A DNA stretch of 64,000 nt from Lactiplantibacillus paraplantarum (GTDB lineage: Bacteria; Bacillota; Bacilli; Lactobacillales; Lactobacillaceae): contig NZ_CP032744.1 of assembly GCF_003641145.1 (NCBI RefSeq), positions 930,001-994,000 on the forward strand. The letters run 5' to 3'. Position 1 is the first letter of the stretch; each line of letters begins with the position of its first letter. Shown here in pieces: positions 49,230 to 57,234 of the stretch. A program made the translations under genes and the position numbers. The notes beneath the pieces were generated by a model. It made no database searches. It was given only the letters and a program-made list of their open reading frames with translations, and had not been told where the DNA came from.

Positions 49230-49394
49230 ATGCAAAAAGCATTAATTTTACCACTCCACGAGTGGAAACGAGCGCAAAAAAAGCCATCGCTAGTAACGGC
49301 TAACGATGGACTAATGGAAAAAATGTTCAGCACCAACATCTACTCTATTCCAAAGCAGTCTCTTTTGCAAGTGCTAAGAAAGCGAGGACGGTAG
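49230..49394 (+). CDS. Small basic early protein
   Basis: 54 residues, basic end (LRKRGR). TAGGAGGA before the ATG at 49230. Unknown. Confidence 0.5.
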   Translation: MQKALILPLHEWKRAQKKPSLVTANDGLMEKMFSTNIYSIPKQSLLQVLRKRGR

Positions 49395-49396
49395 CT

Positions 49397-49543
49397 ATGG
49401 AAGAAATCGTGAACAATCACATCAAGTTTCTAAAGCATGTTATCAGCAGTGTTTGGATCAGTGATGGTGAATCGCTGACCAAGCTGTACAAGATGTTGGA
49501 TAAGAGTGAAACAGAATTGAACGAATTACGGGGGCTTGAATAA
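49397..49543 (+). CDS. Small early protein
   Basis: 48 residues (MEEIVNNHIKFLKHVISSVW). It ends in TAATG shared with the DUF1351 gene, supporting co-translation. Confidence 0.5.
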   Translation: MEEIVNNHIKFLKHVISSVWISDGESLTKLYKMLDKSETELNELRGLE

Positions 49544-50403
49544 TGGCGAATGAAGTAATTAATCTGCCAGACTACACGGTGGACTATCACCCAGTACCAA
49601 TTAAAATTAACAATTTGAAAGGATTGCAGGCGTCCATTGCGCAATATGTATCGCGCTACTCGAATTTAGTAATTACCGAAGATAACGTAACTGACAGCAA
49701 GCAAGTGCGAGCCAAATTGAACAAGCTCAAAAAGGCGCTTGATGATCGGCGCAAAGAAATCAAGCGCAATTATAATCAACCATTACGTGAGTTTGAAACC
49801 GAGGTAAAAAAGCTTGAAGCCAGCATCGACATGATCATTGATCCGATTGATGAAGGACTTGGTGAGCTGGAGGTTCAACGCCGTGAACAACGCAAAGCTG
49901 ACGTGATGGGCTTGATTGCTGAAATGGCCCCCAATTATGACGTTGGGGTGGATGAAATTGAATTCGATCCTCGTTGGCTGAATAAGAGCATCAGCAACAA
50001 ACAAATCACTCAAGAAGTTGCATCGTCGATGACGGTGGTAAAGCAAGCCAAGGATAAGTTGGCTACTGCCACAACGATGATTACCAAGTATGCTCAAGCA
50101 GTCGACGTTGATCCCATCCCATGGATTGACCAGTTGAAGCAAGGACAGGACGTCCAGTACTTGTTACAGGCAATTGACCGGCAAGTTGAATCAGCCAAAG
50201 AACGTGAACGTCAGCGAGAGCTTAAACAGCAATTAGCTGCAGAACATCAGCAAGAAACGAGTACCGGTAAAATTGTCGATACAGACACCGGTGAAGTAGT
50301 GTCCCTTACTCGAACTTTGAAAATTACAGCCACTAAAGACCAGATGTGGGGGCTATCTTCATATATGAAAAAGAATGGTATTAAATTTGAGGCAGTGATG
50401 TAG
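49543..50403 (+). CDS. DUF1351 phage protein
   Basis: 286 residues with a long coiled coil in the middle (VRAKLNKLKKALDDRRKEIK) and a C-terminal globular part. DUF1351 genes are always in phage replication/recombination modules, usually before a Sak4-type or Erf-type gene, as here. Biochemical role unknown. Confidence 0.82.
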   Translation: MANEVINLPDYTVDYHPVPIKINNLKGLQASIAQYVSRYSNLVITEDNVTDSKQVRAKLNKLKKALDDRRKEIKRNYNQPLREFETEVKKLEASIDMIIDPIDEGLGELEVQRREQRKADVMGLIAEMAPNYDVGVDEIEFDPRWLNKSISNKQITQEVASSMTVVKQAKDKLATATTMITKYAQAVDVDPIPWIDQLKQGQDVQYLLQAIDRQVESAKERERQRELKQQLAAEHQQETSTGKIVDTDTGEVVSLTRTLKITATKDQMWGLSSYMKKNGIKFEAVM

Positions 50404-51066
50404 ATGAAGTTTTATGCGGATGGCAACATTCCAGTGATACCAAATATGTACTTCATATACGGTGATGGTGGTACCGGTAAGACCAGTGTAGTGAAACAGT
50501 TTGTAGGCCACAAGTTGTTGTTCAGCTTCGATATGTCGAGTAATGTCTTGATCGGTGATAAGGACGTCGATGTTATTATCTTTGAACATCGTGACATGCC
50601 AAATATCCAGGCAATGGTTGAACAATATGTCATGCAAGTAATTTCAGATGCTAAGTATCAGGTGATTGTATTAGACAATATCACAGCACTTCAAAACTTG
50701 GTATTAGAAAATATTGATAATGCCGCAAAGGACAATCGCCAGAATTATCAAAAATTACAATTGTGGTTTAGAGATCTCGGTACGATTTTGAAAGAAAGTG
50801 GCAAGTCCGTATATGCTACTGCTCATCAACTTGACAATGGTTCATCAGGTATTAGTGGTGAAGGTAGATACCAAGCTGACATGAACGAAAAGACGTTCAA
50901 TGCGTTTACTAGTATGTTTGACCTCGTTGGACGGATCTATTTGACGGGTGGTGAACGCATGATTGATTTAGATCCCGAAAAGGGGAATCACGCCAAGAAC
51001 CGAATTGATAATCGCAAATTGATTAAAGCAAATGAACTAATTCAAATAACTAAAGGAGCAAAATAA
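50404..51066 (+). CDS. Sak4-like phage ATPase (AAA_24)
   Basis: A 220-residue RecA-core protein: Walker A GDGGTGKT at residues 20–27 and a Walker B QVIVLDNI near 84. Sak4-type proteins help single-strand annealing together with an SSB. The next gene has SSB-like character, which supports this. Immediate start after the DUF1351 stop. Confidence 0.82.
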   Translation: MKFYADGNIPVIPNMYFIYGDGGTGKTSVVKQFVGHKLLFSFDMSSNVLIGDKDVDVIIFEHRDMPNIQAMVEQYVMQVISDAKYQVIVLDNITALQNLVLENIDNAAKDNRQNYQKLQLWFRDLGTILKESGKSVYATAHQLDNGSSGISGEGRYQADMNEKTFNAFTSMFDLVGRIYLTGGERMIDLDPEKGNHAKNRIDNRKLIKANELIQITKGAK

Positions 51067-51067
51067 A

Positions 51068-51727
51068 ATGGCACTTTTTACAGTAGATTCAAATAACACT
51101 TTCGGACAAACTGTCGAAGAAGCAGGTAAATATAATGTGGTTATCGCGTCTAGTTCGCAATACACGAAAACCAAAGAGGCTGGCAAGCCCATGGCAATCT
51201 TTGACTATGAGGTTTTAGACGGCCCATACAAAGGTGGCCTAATCCGGTTTGACAATGAGGTCTGGGACAGTACTTCGGAGGACAAAGCCAAGTTGTCCGC
51301 CAAACGCTTTAATACCATTGCAGTAGCTTTAGGCGCAAGTAATGGCACGACATTTGATTCAATTGAACAGTTTGTCAGTCAAGCAGTAGGGCATCAATTG
51401 GCAATCACGGTTGATTGGGATACTGGTTCAAACGGAAAAGCCTATTTAGCGGTTAAAAGCTACGAGCCGTTTATGCAGGATGGTAGCAAACCGAATGGTA
51501 TTAAGCGGCCAGCAGGCAGTAGCAATACAGGAAATAGTGGCTTTGGCAATCACAAAAGCACAAGTGGTGGTTTTGGCACGACGACTAATAAGCAACAGGG
51601 TAATGGATTCAGCACTCCAGCAAGTAGTAATGCTGGTAATGTGCAAGCCCCAGGATATAGTAATCAATCAGCTAATAGTTACCATGGCGGTGGGTTTCCC
51701 CCAATTCCAGACGAATCGCCCTTCTAA
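51068..51727 (+). CDS. DUF669 protein, SSB-like
   Basis: 219 residues. The N-terminal ~135 are DUF669 with beta strands (YNVVIASSSQYTKTKEAGKP), followed by a Gly/Asn/Ser-rich tail of about 75 residues ending PPIPDESPF. The low-complexity tail with an acidic, Phe-terminated tip is like the SSB C-terminus that docks partner proteins. Functional SSB analogue by context. Confidence 0.8.
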   Translation: MALFTVDSNNTFGQTVEEAGKYNVVIASSSQYTKTKEAGKPMAIFDYEVLDGPYKGGLIRFDNEVWDSTSEDKAKLSAKRFNTIAVALGASNGTTFDSIEQFVSQAVGHQLAITVDWDTGSNGKAYLAVKSYEPFMQDGSKPNGIKRPAGSSNTGNSGFGNHKSTSGGFGTTTNKQQGNGFSTPASSNAGNVQAPGYSNQSANSYHGGGFPPIPDESPF

Positions 51728-51773
51728 TTTAAACTGTTTATTAAATAAAGCTTCCAAACATTGGGGTGACTAG

Positions 51774-52466
51774 ATGCAACAGTCACGAGCGCAGTTAATT
51801 GAGCAGGATGGCCAATACTATTTGGTTACACGGTTAGATGAGAAGCCTAATTTAGACCATATAGAGACCGTTAGCGGCTCCTACAGCCAATTTTATGTGG
51901 ATTGGGAAATAGCTGACACACGTAAAGCTAGGCCACAACAACGACGCTTGTTCTTCGCGTTGCTTAGTGACATCTATACGTGGTCAGGCATGCCGACAGA
52001 CTTCTTGAAAAACCTGTTTTATTTGCAATATGAGTCATATACGTTTGGCAAGCAGATTAGCTTGTCAGACACCACAGAATCGTCTGTGAGTGATGCTAAC
52101 CAGTTACTCGACCTAGTCATCGACTTCATGTTTGAGTGGCACGTGCCGTTCAAGGAAGGCTATAAACTATTACCACGTGAGCAAGAGTATTACCTGTTTC
52201 AATGTTGCCGCCACCGAGTTTGCATGATCTGCGGTAATCGTGCTGATATCCATCATGTAGACGTTATCGGATCCGGCTTGAACAGAACACACGTTGACCA
52301 CACCAAACGGCACGTTATGGCATTGTGTCGAGTTCATCACAGCGAGATTGAGCAAATTGGATCCGTGGCATTTAGTGCAAAATACCACGTCCCAGTAGAG
52401 GGGATAAAACTAGATAAAGAAACACTAAAACGAATTGGCTTGAAAGGTAAATACAGCAGTGACTAA
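51774..52466 (+). CDS. Putative HNHc nuclease
   Basis: 230 residues; near the C-terminus CMICGNRADIHHVDVIGSG and later CRVHHSEIEQ form an HNH-type ββα-metal site with two Cys pairs. Such proteins sit in phage replication modules of lactic acid bacteria. ATG behind GGGGTGA. Confidence 0.8.
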   Translation: MQQSRAQLIEQDGQYYLVTRLDEKPNLDHIETVSGSYSQFYVDWEIADTRKARPQQRRLFFALLSDIYTWSGMPTDFLKNLFYLQYESYTFGKQISLSDTTESSVSDANQLLDLVIDFMFEWHVPFKEGYKLLPREQEYYLFQCCRHRVCMICGNRADIHHVDVIGSGLNRTHVDHTKRHVMALCRVHHSEIEQIGSVAFSAKYHVPVEGIKLDKETLKRIGLKGKYSSD

Positions 52467-52515
52467 TACACCGGGTGGGTGGAATGCCTACTAGTAAATA
52501 AGGGAGGATTAAGAG

Positions 52516-53259
52516 ATGGCACAGAGAAGAATGTTTAGTAATACGATCACGGATTCTGATTTGTTTATGGATATGCCTAAGTCAGCTCAGCTACTATATT
52601 TTCATTTGAATATGCATGCTGATGATGATGGGTTTGTGGGTAATACAAAATCTATTATGCGGATGACTGGTTCAAGTGATGATGATTTGAAAATTTTGTT
52701 AGCCAAGCAGTACCTTATTCCGTTTGAGAATGGCGTCACTGTGATTAAAGATTGGCATATTCATAATTACATCCGATCAGATCGTAAGCACCCCACGAAA
52801 TATACCAGTGAGCTTAAACAATTAGAGCTAAATGAAGACGCTAGTTATAGTAAATTACCATTCGGTAGTCAAGTGTCAACCAACGGTCAACCAAATGACG
52901 GACACTTGGTAGGCAATTGTCATACCGAGGTTAGGTTAGGTAAGGATAGGTTAGGTAAGGTTAGTAAAGGTAAGTATATAGAACCAGATAATCCTAAGCC
53001 AAAAAAAGCCAAACCAGTACGACACAAATATGGACAATACCAGAATGTCTTACTGACGGATGAACAATTGGAGAAACTCAAATCGGAGTTTCCTTCTGAC
53101 TGGCAAGATCGTATTGAGCGAGTCTCTGTGTATGTTCAATCTAGTGGTAAACACTACAAAGATTACTTGGCTACCATTCGTAATTGGGCTAAGAGAGATC
53201 AGCAAAGTAACCAAAGTAACAAAGTAGCGCCACAAACACGAGAGGACTGGTTTGGCTAA
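52516..53259 (+). CDS. Replisome organiser / DnaD-like initiator
   Basis: 247 residues. The N-terminal winged helix (MFSNTITDSDLFMDMPKSAQ) is the phage replisome-organiser domain; the middle (residues 120–160) is charged and encoded by repeats, and the C-terminus is DnaD-like (RIERVSVYVQSSGKHYKDY). It binds the phage origin, likely within its own gene, and recruits the helicase loader encoded next. Confidence 0.85.
   Translation: MAQRRMFSNTITDSDLFMDMPKSAQLLYFHLNMHADDDGFVGNTKSIMRMTGSSDDDLKILLAKQYLIPFENGVTVIKDWHIHNYIRSDRKHPTKYTSELKQLELNEDASYSKLPFGSQVSTNGQPNDGHLVGNCHTEVRLGKDRLGKVSKGKYIEPDNPKPKKAKPVRHKYGQYQNVLLTDEQLEKLKSEFPSDWQDRIERVSVYVQSSGKHYKDYLATIRNWAKRDQQSNQSNKVAPQTREDWFG
52925..52975 (+). 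repeat. Iteron-like repeats, candidate replication origin
   Basis: GGTTAGGTTAGGTAAGG is repeated in slightly changed form four to five times inside the initiator gene. Phage initiator genes of lactic acid bacteria and Listeria often hold the origin in such coding repeats. Confidence 0.6.
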
Positions 53260-54044
53260 TGGAAAATGTAACGAAGTTATTCAATCAAGCCACGATTCAG
53301 AAAGTAGTAGCGGCTAGAGGAATTGATACAACTAAGTTGCCAACCAAAGAAGAATTGGATCATCAAACGATTGACCGTGCCAATGCTGGTGTGGTTGCTA
53401 ACCGGAAACGGTATTACTATCGCATGTCAGTCTGGTCTGGAGGCGTGCCACTACGATTTAGCTTTAATGATTGGCGGGTTGATAAACAGCCTAATCAAGC
53501 TAAAGCTAGAGAGCTTGGCAATCAAGCATTTAAGTTAGCTAGGCAATTAGAGACTAACCAGTTCAACGTAGCACTTGCAGGCGGCCCTGGTGTCGGCAAA
53601 ACGTCATTAGCACTGGCAATTATGTATCAGTTAATGGGTGTAGGGCAGACAGCAATGTTTGTCTCAACAGCCGAGTTGCTACGGCTGGTAAATGAGAAAT
53701 ACGAAGCACCGGACGTACGTCAACGGTTACTATACGTTTTAAAAGACATGCAAAACGTTGATGTTCTAGTTTTAGACGATTTTGGTACTGAAGGCGGTAA
53801 ACCAACCGAAAAAGGATTCTACAAGCCAGTGCACAAAGATTTGCAGACATTAATGTATCAAGTGGCGAATGCGCGTTGCGATTTTGATCATAACGAAGTC
53901 AAACATATAACCATCATTACGACTAACAACACACGTAAGCAATTAGAAAGTATGTATGATGGCAAAACAATCGACCGCTTATATACCAAGGATACTAGCT
54001 GTCAATTGCTGTTTGACAACATGGAAGGAGTCAGAAGTGTATGA
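53259..54044 (+). CDS. DnaC-like helicase loader
   Basis: 261-residue AAA+ protein: Walker A GGPGVGKTS (about residues 108–116), Walker B VLVLDDFGTE near 170, and sensor region ITIITTNNTRKQLE. It loads the host helicase at the phage origin. Its ATG overlaps the stop of the initiator gene (TAATG). Confidence 0.9.
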   Translation: MENVTKLFNQATIQKVVAARGIDTTKLPTKEELDHQTIDRANAGVVANRKRYYYRMSVWSGGVPLRFSFNDWRVDKQPNQAKARELGNQAFKLARQLETNQFNVALAGGPGVGKTSLALAIMYQLMGVGQTAMFVSTAELLRLVNEKYEAPDVRQRLLYVLKDMQNVDVLVLDDFGTEGGKPTEKGFYKPVHKDLQTLMYQVANARCDFDHNEVKHITIITTNNTRKQLESMYDGKTIDRLYTKDTSCQLLFDNMEGVRSV

Positions 54045-54223
54045 GTTGTGAATTATGTCATGGTAGTAAAGTTGTTCAGCAACCACTTGAAAGCTATGGT
54101 TTCACGTTTGGGCCATGCCCAAATTGTACGAATGAGATACACGCTCATTACGAACAAGAGCTTGAAAGGAAGTTAGTCTATGGCGAGCAAAAATTGGTCG
54201 AAAGAGCTGGAAGTAATTCATAA
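54041..54223 (+). CDS. Small zinc-ribbon protein
   Basis: 60 residues; CELC and CPNC pairs form a zinc ribbon like that of DnaJ. ATG overlaps the dnaC stop. Role unknown. Confidence 0.65.
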   Translation: MSCELCHGSKVVQQPLESYGFTFGPCPNCTNEIHAHYEQELERKLVYGEQKLVERAGSNS

Positions 54224-54488
54224 GCTAGAAGCGAGATATGGCAGCATGGATAACGTACCTCCTAGCAAACTAGCTAACCTGCATAAGATGCCCGGAATTA
54301 AGGCCGTATCAGGCGATTACAAGGAGATTACGCGTACCCAGTATAATGCCATTAAATTAGTCATGAAAGGCAAGCAGGGTAAAAATAGGGTGTCTCGGGA
54401 GCTAAAGCACAGTAACAGTTGGATTGATAGACGTATTCGCGCGATTGACGAAAACAAATACTACATTACGGAGGACGAAGATGCCTAA
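54180..54488 (+). CDS. Small HTH early protein
   Basis: 102 residues; the second half (YNAIKLVMKGKQGKNRVSRE) recalls a resolvase-like helix-turn-helix. It overlaps the preceding zinc-ribbon gene by 44 bp in another frame; AAAGGAAG supports the start. Confidence 0.65.
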   Translation: MASKNWSKELEVIHKLEARYGSMDNVPPSKLANLHKMPGIKAVSGDYKEITRTQYNAIKLVMKGKQGKNRVSRELKHSNSWIDRRIRAIDENKYYITEDEDA

Positions 54489-54639
54489 ACACACTAAGAA
54501 GCGTTCAACGATTAAACGGAAACACCGGCGAATGAAGGAGCACGCCGAAGCAAACAAAGCTAAAACGCTGGATAGTAAGCAATTGGCCAAGAAATATGAG
54601 CCGTACAACATTAATAAGCGGGCGTTCGGGGAGGATTGA
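54481..54639 (+). CDS. Small very basic protein
   Basis: 52 residues, one third Lys/Arg (PKHTKKRSTIKRKHRRMK). GGAGGACG before ATG 54481. Probably binds nucleic acid; unknown. Confidence 0.55.
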   Translation: MPKHTKKRSTIKRKHRRMKEHAEANKAKTLDSKQLAKKYEPYNINKRAFGED

Positions 54640-54641
54640 AA

Positions 54642-54791
54642 ATGGCTTATATATTGATGATTAATAGTGATGTGGCAGCTGTATATTCCAATAGACAAGC
54701 CGCTAGAAAAGATGCGAAACATTTCAGAGAAAAGGGCCAGAACACGTCAATTATGACTGTTCCTTACCATAAGCAAAGTATCTTGGAATGA
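54642..54791 (+). CDS. Small unknown protein
   Basis: 49 residues (MAYILMINSDVAAVYSNRQA). GGGGAGGA before ATG; its stop overlaps the frame of the next gene. Confidence 0.5.
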   Translation: MAYILMINSDVAAVYSNRQAARKDAKHFREKGQNTSIMTVPYHKQSILE

Positions 54792-54814
54792 AACTAATCA
54801 AGGAGATGGCGAAG

Positions 54815-55144
54815 ATGATTAAAATCGATAAATGTGTTGCTAAACCAACAGAATTTAACGTAATTAAGATTACAAGTTCATTGGGTGATGAAGTACAAAA
54901 AGCGTTTAAGGCTGCTAATAAGCTCGATGAAAAACTAGATAAACCAAGAAACACTTGGAAAGCAATATTTCAATATCATGGGTTGATTTGGACTAATATA
55001 TGGGGATTTGAATTCATAGCAAATTATGGGAAGGAGAATCAGTGTAGACGACAGCCAGTTTCACTTAATGATCGAATTGTCGAAGACCGTGCTAGTGAGC
55101 AATTCTTAATACCTAATGAGCTATTTGAACGCTATTTTATGTAG
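54815..55144 (+). CDS. Unknown phage protein
   Basis: 109 residues (MIKIDKCVAKPTEFNVIKIT). ATG 54815 follows AAGGAGATGGCG; the same leader form (AGGAGATGGCGA-GATGATTAA) precedes the YopX gene, suggesting duplication of the leader. Confidence 0.62.
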   Translation: MIKIDKCVAKPTEFNVIKITSSLGDEVQKAFKAANKLDEKLDKPRNTWKAIFQYHGLIWTNIWGFEFIANYGKENQCRRQPVSLNDRIVEDRASEQFLIPNELFERYFM

Positions 55145-55156
55145 GAGATGGCGACG

Positions 55157-55591
55157 ATGATTAAGTTTAGAGCGTGGGACAAGGAAACCAACAAGTATTT
55201 TGAGCCAACTTATCAAGCCTATATGGGCAGGCTTGAAGAATTAACAATTGGTTTAAGTGGCAGATTGCAAAAAAGAACCTACAGAGGAGTAGTGGATGAG
55301 TCTGTGTTCCCTGGTAGGTATGTTGTTGAGCAGTTTACTGGCTTGAAAGACGTGAATGGCAAGGATATATACGATGGTGACATTGTGTCAGTTTTTAACG
55401 AGGACGGGAATTACTACAACGATGTAATTGAATGGTGCATAAAATACAATTACCCAGCATTTGAATTGAAATACCATTCACATTTATACGAATCTAATGC
55501 GTTGTCTGAAATCATGAATGCTGGTGTTGAAAATATCAAAGTTATTGGCAACGTGCACGAGAACCCGGAGCTATTGGAGGCGGACAAATGA
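55157..55591 (+). CDS. YopX family phage protein
   Basis: 144 residues; MIKFRAWDKETNKYF and FTGLKDVNGKDIYDGDIVS are the two YopX hallmarks. Common in the early region of Gram-positive phages; function unknown. Confidence 0.9.
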   Translation: MIKFRAWDKETNKYFEPTYQAYMGRLEELTIGLSGRLQKRTYRGVVDESVFPGRYVVEQFTGLKDVNGKDIYDGDIVSVFNEDGNYYNDVIEWCIKYNYPAFELKYHSHLYESNALSEIMNAGVENIKVIGNVHENPELLEADK

Positions 55592-55800
55592 AATGTCCTT
55601 ATTGTCACAGTGATGGATCACGTTTAGACAATGTTAGTGTTTGGGGGTCAAAACCAATTGACAATTTAGCCGGTCCTGGTTATCCGGATTTGTACGTTGA
55701 TCTATCAACACATAGATTAGTTTCAGGTGACGCCATGCAAGACTGGCGAATTAGGCATTGCCCCATGTGTGGTCGAAAGTTATGGGAGGAAAACAAATGA
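55588..55800 (+). CDS. Lar-like zinc-ribbon protein
   Basis: 70 residues with CPYC at the start and CPMC at the end, like restriction-alleviation Lar-type proteins. It overlaps its neighbours by 4 bp on both sides. Anti-restriction role is possible but unproven. Confidence 0.7.
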   Translation: MKCPYCHSDGSRLDNVSVWGSKPIDNLAGPGYPDLYVDLSTHRLVSGDAMQDWRIRHCPMCGRKLWEENK

Positions 55801-56195
55801 TTAAAATTTATCGTAAAACGGCCACTATCAAGGCCAAACAATTTGATGGTAGTACAGAAATGATTGAACGTTATGACATGGGATTTCAATTAGCGCCTAA
55901 TGGCAAAGGTGGAGCAATCATTAAGACCCTAGAAGGTGACCTTTTAGTGCATATAGGTGATTGGATTGCAACTGGCGTCAATGGCGAACACTGGGCGATT
56001 GCAGATGACGTTTTCAAGAAGGCATATGCCGAACTACCAGTGATTTCGAGAATGTATGCAGATACGATTGAAGAGTTTAAGGCCAACCACTACCGATTAA
56101 GCGAAATGTTTGATGATTGGGATTGGGGATATGCTGAACAAGAATTGATTGCCCGCGCGTGGCTAGACGGGTACACGGTGGAGGAAGATAAATGA
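55797..56195 (+). CDS. Unknown phage protein
   Basis: 132 residues; ATIKAKQFDGSTEMIERY and VHIGDWIATGVNGEHWAI are typical of a widespread early-phage family that has no known role. Confidence 0.75.
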   Translation: MIKIYRKTATIKAKQFDGSTEMIERYDMGFQLAPNGKGGAIIKTLEGDLLVHIGDWIATGVNGEHWAIADDVFKKAYAELPVISRMYADTIEEFKANHYRLSEMFDDWDWGYAEQELIARAWLDGYTVEEDK

Positions 56196-56362
56196 CTGAC
56201 ACCGAATACGCCAAAGCAATTCAAATGAAAGCCACAGTTGCCAACCTGGAAATGAACGCGGCACTGACAACTGAGCAACAGGCACAAATTGGCCAGGACT
56301 TCATTGCTGACATTATGGAGTTGAGTGAAAGGGGAATTGGTAGTGAAACGAACGACGATTAG
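56192..56362 (+). CDS. Small early protein
   Basis: 56 residues (MTDTEYAKAIQMKATVANLE), helical. GGAGGAAG before the ATG; overlaps the arpU start. Confidence 0.55.
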   Translation: MTDTEYAKAIQMKATVANLEMNAALTTEQQAQIGQDFIADIMELSERGIGSETNDD

Positions 56363-56768
56363 AAAAGTTGAAGATATTTTACGTGACTATCCCAAGATTG
56401 ACAAGTATATCGAGAAACGTGAACAGGAATTACGTTATCCAACTGTACCACGTGATGATAATGTTGGAGGTGGCAAGGCACAATACAAATACCCAGATAC
56501 GGCGTTAAATACGCTCATTACAATTGACGATGATCGGCGCATTAACACATTGAAGCGTCAGCGAGAAGTAATTGATGATTGTCTAGACGGCGTTGGCCGT
56601 GATACAGAAGTAATTATAAATGAGCTATATTTTAAGAAACACCAGCAGTACACAATTGACGGATTAATTGCAAATCACATGATAAATGTTAGCCGTCGAA
56701 AAGCGTTCGACTTAAAGAAAACTTTTATTAACGATTGTGCTAAGGGGTTTGGATTGTATGAAATATAA
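56343..56768 (+). CDS. ArpU family late transcription regulator
   Basis: 141 residues from GTG 56343 (AAAGGGGAA before). The C-terminal sigma-70 region-4-like helix-turn-helix (YTIDGLIANHMINVSRRKAF) is typical of ArpU. These proteins turn on late genes (lysis, packaging, structure). It closes the early operon; a terminator and the tRNA-like cluster follow. Confidence 0.85.
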   Translation: MKRTTIRKVEDILRDYPKIDKYIEKREQELRYPTVPRDDNVGGGKAQYKYPDTALNTLITIDDDRRINTLKRQREVIDDCLDGVGRDTEVIINELYFKKHQQYTIDGLIANHMINVSRRKAFDLKKTFINDCAKGFGLYEI

Positions 56769-56795
56769 AAACGTGCACTAATCGTGCACTTTTGA
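56769..56795 (+). terminator. Terminator after arpU
   Basis: Two GTGCAC copies (56774–56779, 56785–56790) around TAATC form a stem, then CTTTT. Likely end of the early transcript. Confidence 0.6.
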
Positions 56796-56875
56796 CCCCT
56801 ACAATTGTGCTAAATTGGTAGTATGCCAAATGTGATTGACGTGCATGAAGTAATCCTCCAAATTACAGACTGGTA

Positions 56876-56935
56876 ATCGCTGTGGGCTAATTGGTAAGCC
56901 ACAATGGGATGTAGGTTCGAGGCCTACCGGCGATA
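56876..56935 (+). tRNA. tRNA-like sequence 2 without anticodon arm
   Basis: ATCGCTG (56876–56882) pairs with CGGCGAT (56928–56934), a 7-bp acceptor; TG; D-arm GGCT-AATTGGTA-AGCC; then only 10 nt (56901–56910); then a perfect T-arm GTAGG-TTCGAGG-CCTAC that directly joins the acceptor strand. Discriminator A, no CCA. The anticodon arm is missing, so it cannot read a codon. It may be a mimic of the tRNA elbow and acceptor or a decayed gene. Confidence 0.6.
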
Positions 56936-56937
56936 TA

Positions 56938-56979
56938 GTTATACAGCATGGCCACTCATGAGGGCTAAAACTGTATAAC
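56938..56979 (+). ncRNA. Stem-loop between the tRNA-like sequences
   Basis: GTTATACAG (56938–56946) pairs perfectly with CTGTATAAC (56971–56979), with an inner GCC/GGC pair. It links tRNA-like 2 and 3 and may be a processing signal. Confidence 0.45.
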
Positions 56980-56981
56980 AT

Positions 56982-57097
56982 GTGCTTGTGGCGGAATAGG
57001 TAGACGCATGTCAGATGGCAAGTACGTTAAAAAATAGCGCCCTGCTGACAAGGGGAAGTGCGGTCATCATGTAGAGTGCAAATCCCTACCAAGCACA
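56982..57097 (+). tRNA. tRNA-like sequence 3, Leu-type with enlarged anticodon domain
   Basis: GTGCTTG pairs perfectly with CAAGCAC (57090–57096), discriminator A. TGGCGGAATAGGTAGACGC is the D-arm of class II tRNA-Leu/Ser. T-arm is GTAGAG-TGCAAAT-CCCTAC with one mismatch. TGTCAG (57009–57014) can pair with CTGACA (57045–57050), but the loop is 30 nt instead of 7; alternatively CCCT-GCTGACA-AGGG is the anticodon arm and about 30 nt are inserted before it. No CCA encoded. Confidence 0.6.
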
Positions 57098-57175
57098 TTG
57101 AAAGTACCGTGGCTTTATCCATGTCCTTCATAAAACCACGCCCTTTCAAATTGTTGACGATTGAATCTCCAAACT

Positions 57176-57204
57176 AGCTCTCGCTTATTGGCGGGAGTTT
57201 TTGT
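57176..57204 (+). terminator. Terminator after the tRNA-like cluster
   Basis: CTCTCGC pairs with GCGGGAG across TTATTG, followed by TTTTTGT. Confidence 0.75.
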
Positions 57205-57234
57205 ATAGTTAAAGTAGTTTGGAGGAATGATTTT

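Noticed and set aside
56797..56880. A fourth tRNA-like sequence (CTAAATTGGTAGTATGCC looks like a D-arm)
   Set aside because: I cannot find a matching acceptor or T-arm, so it is not supported.
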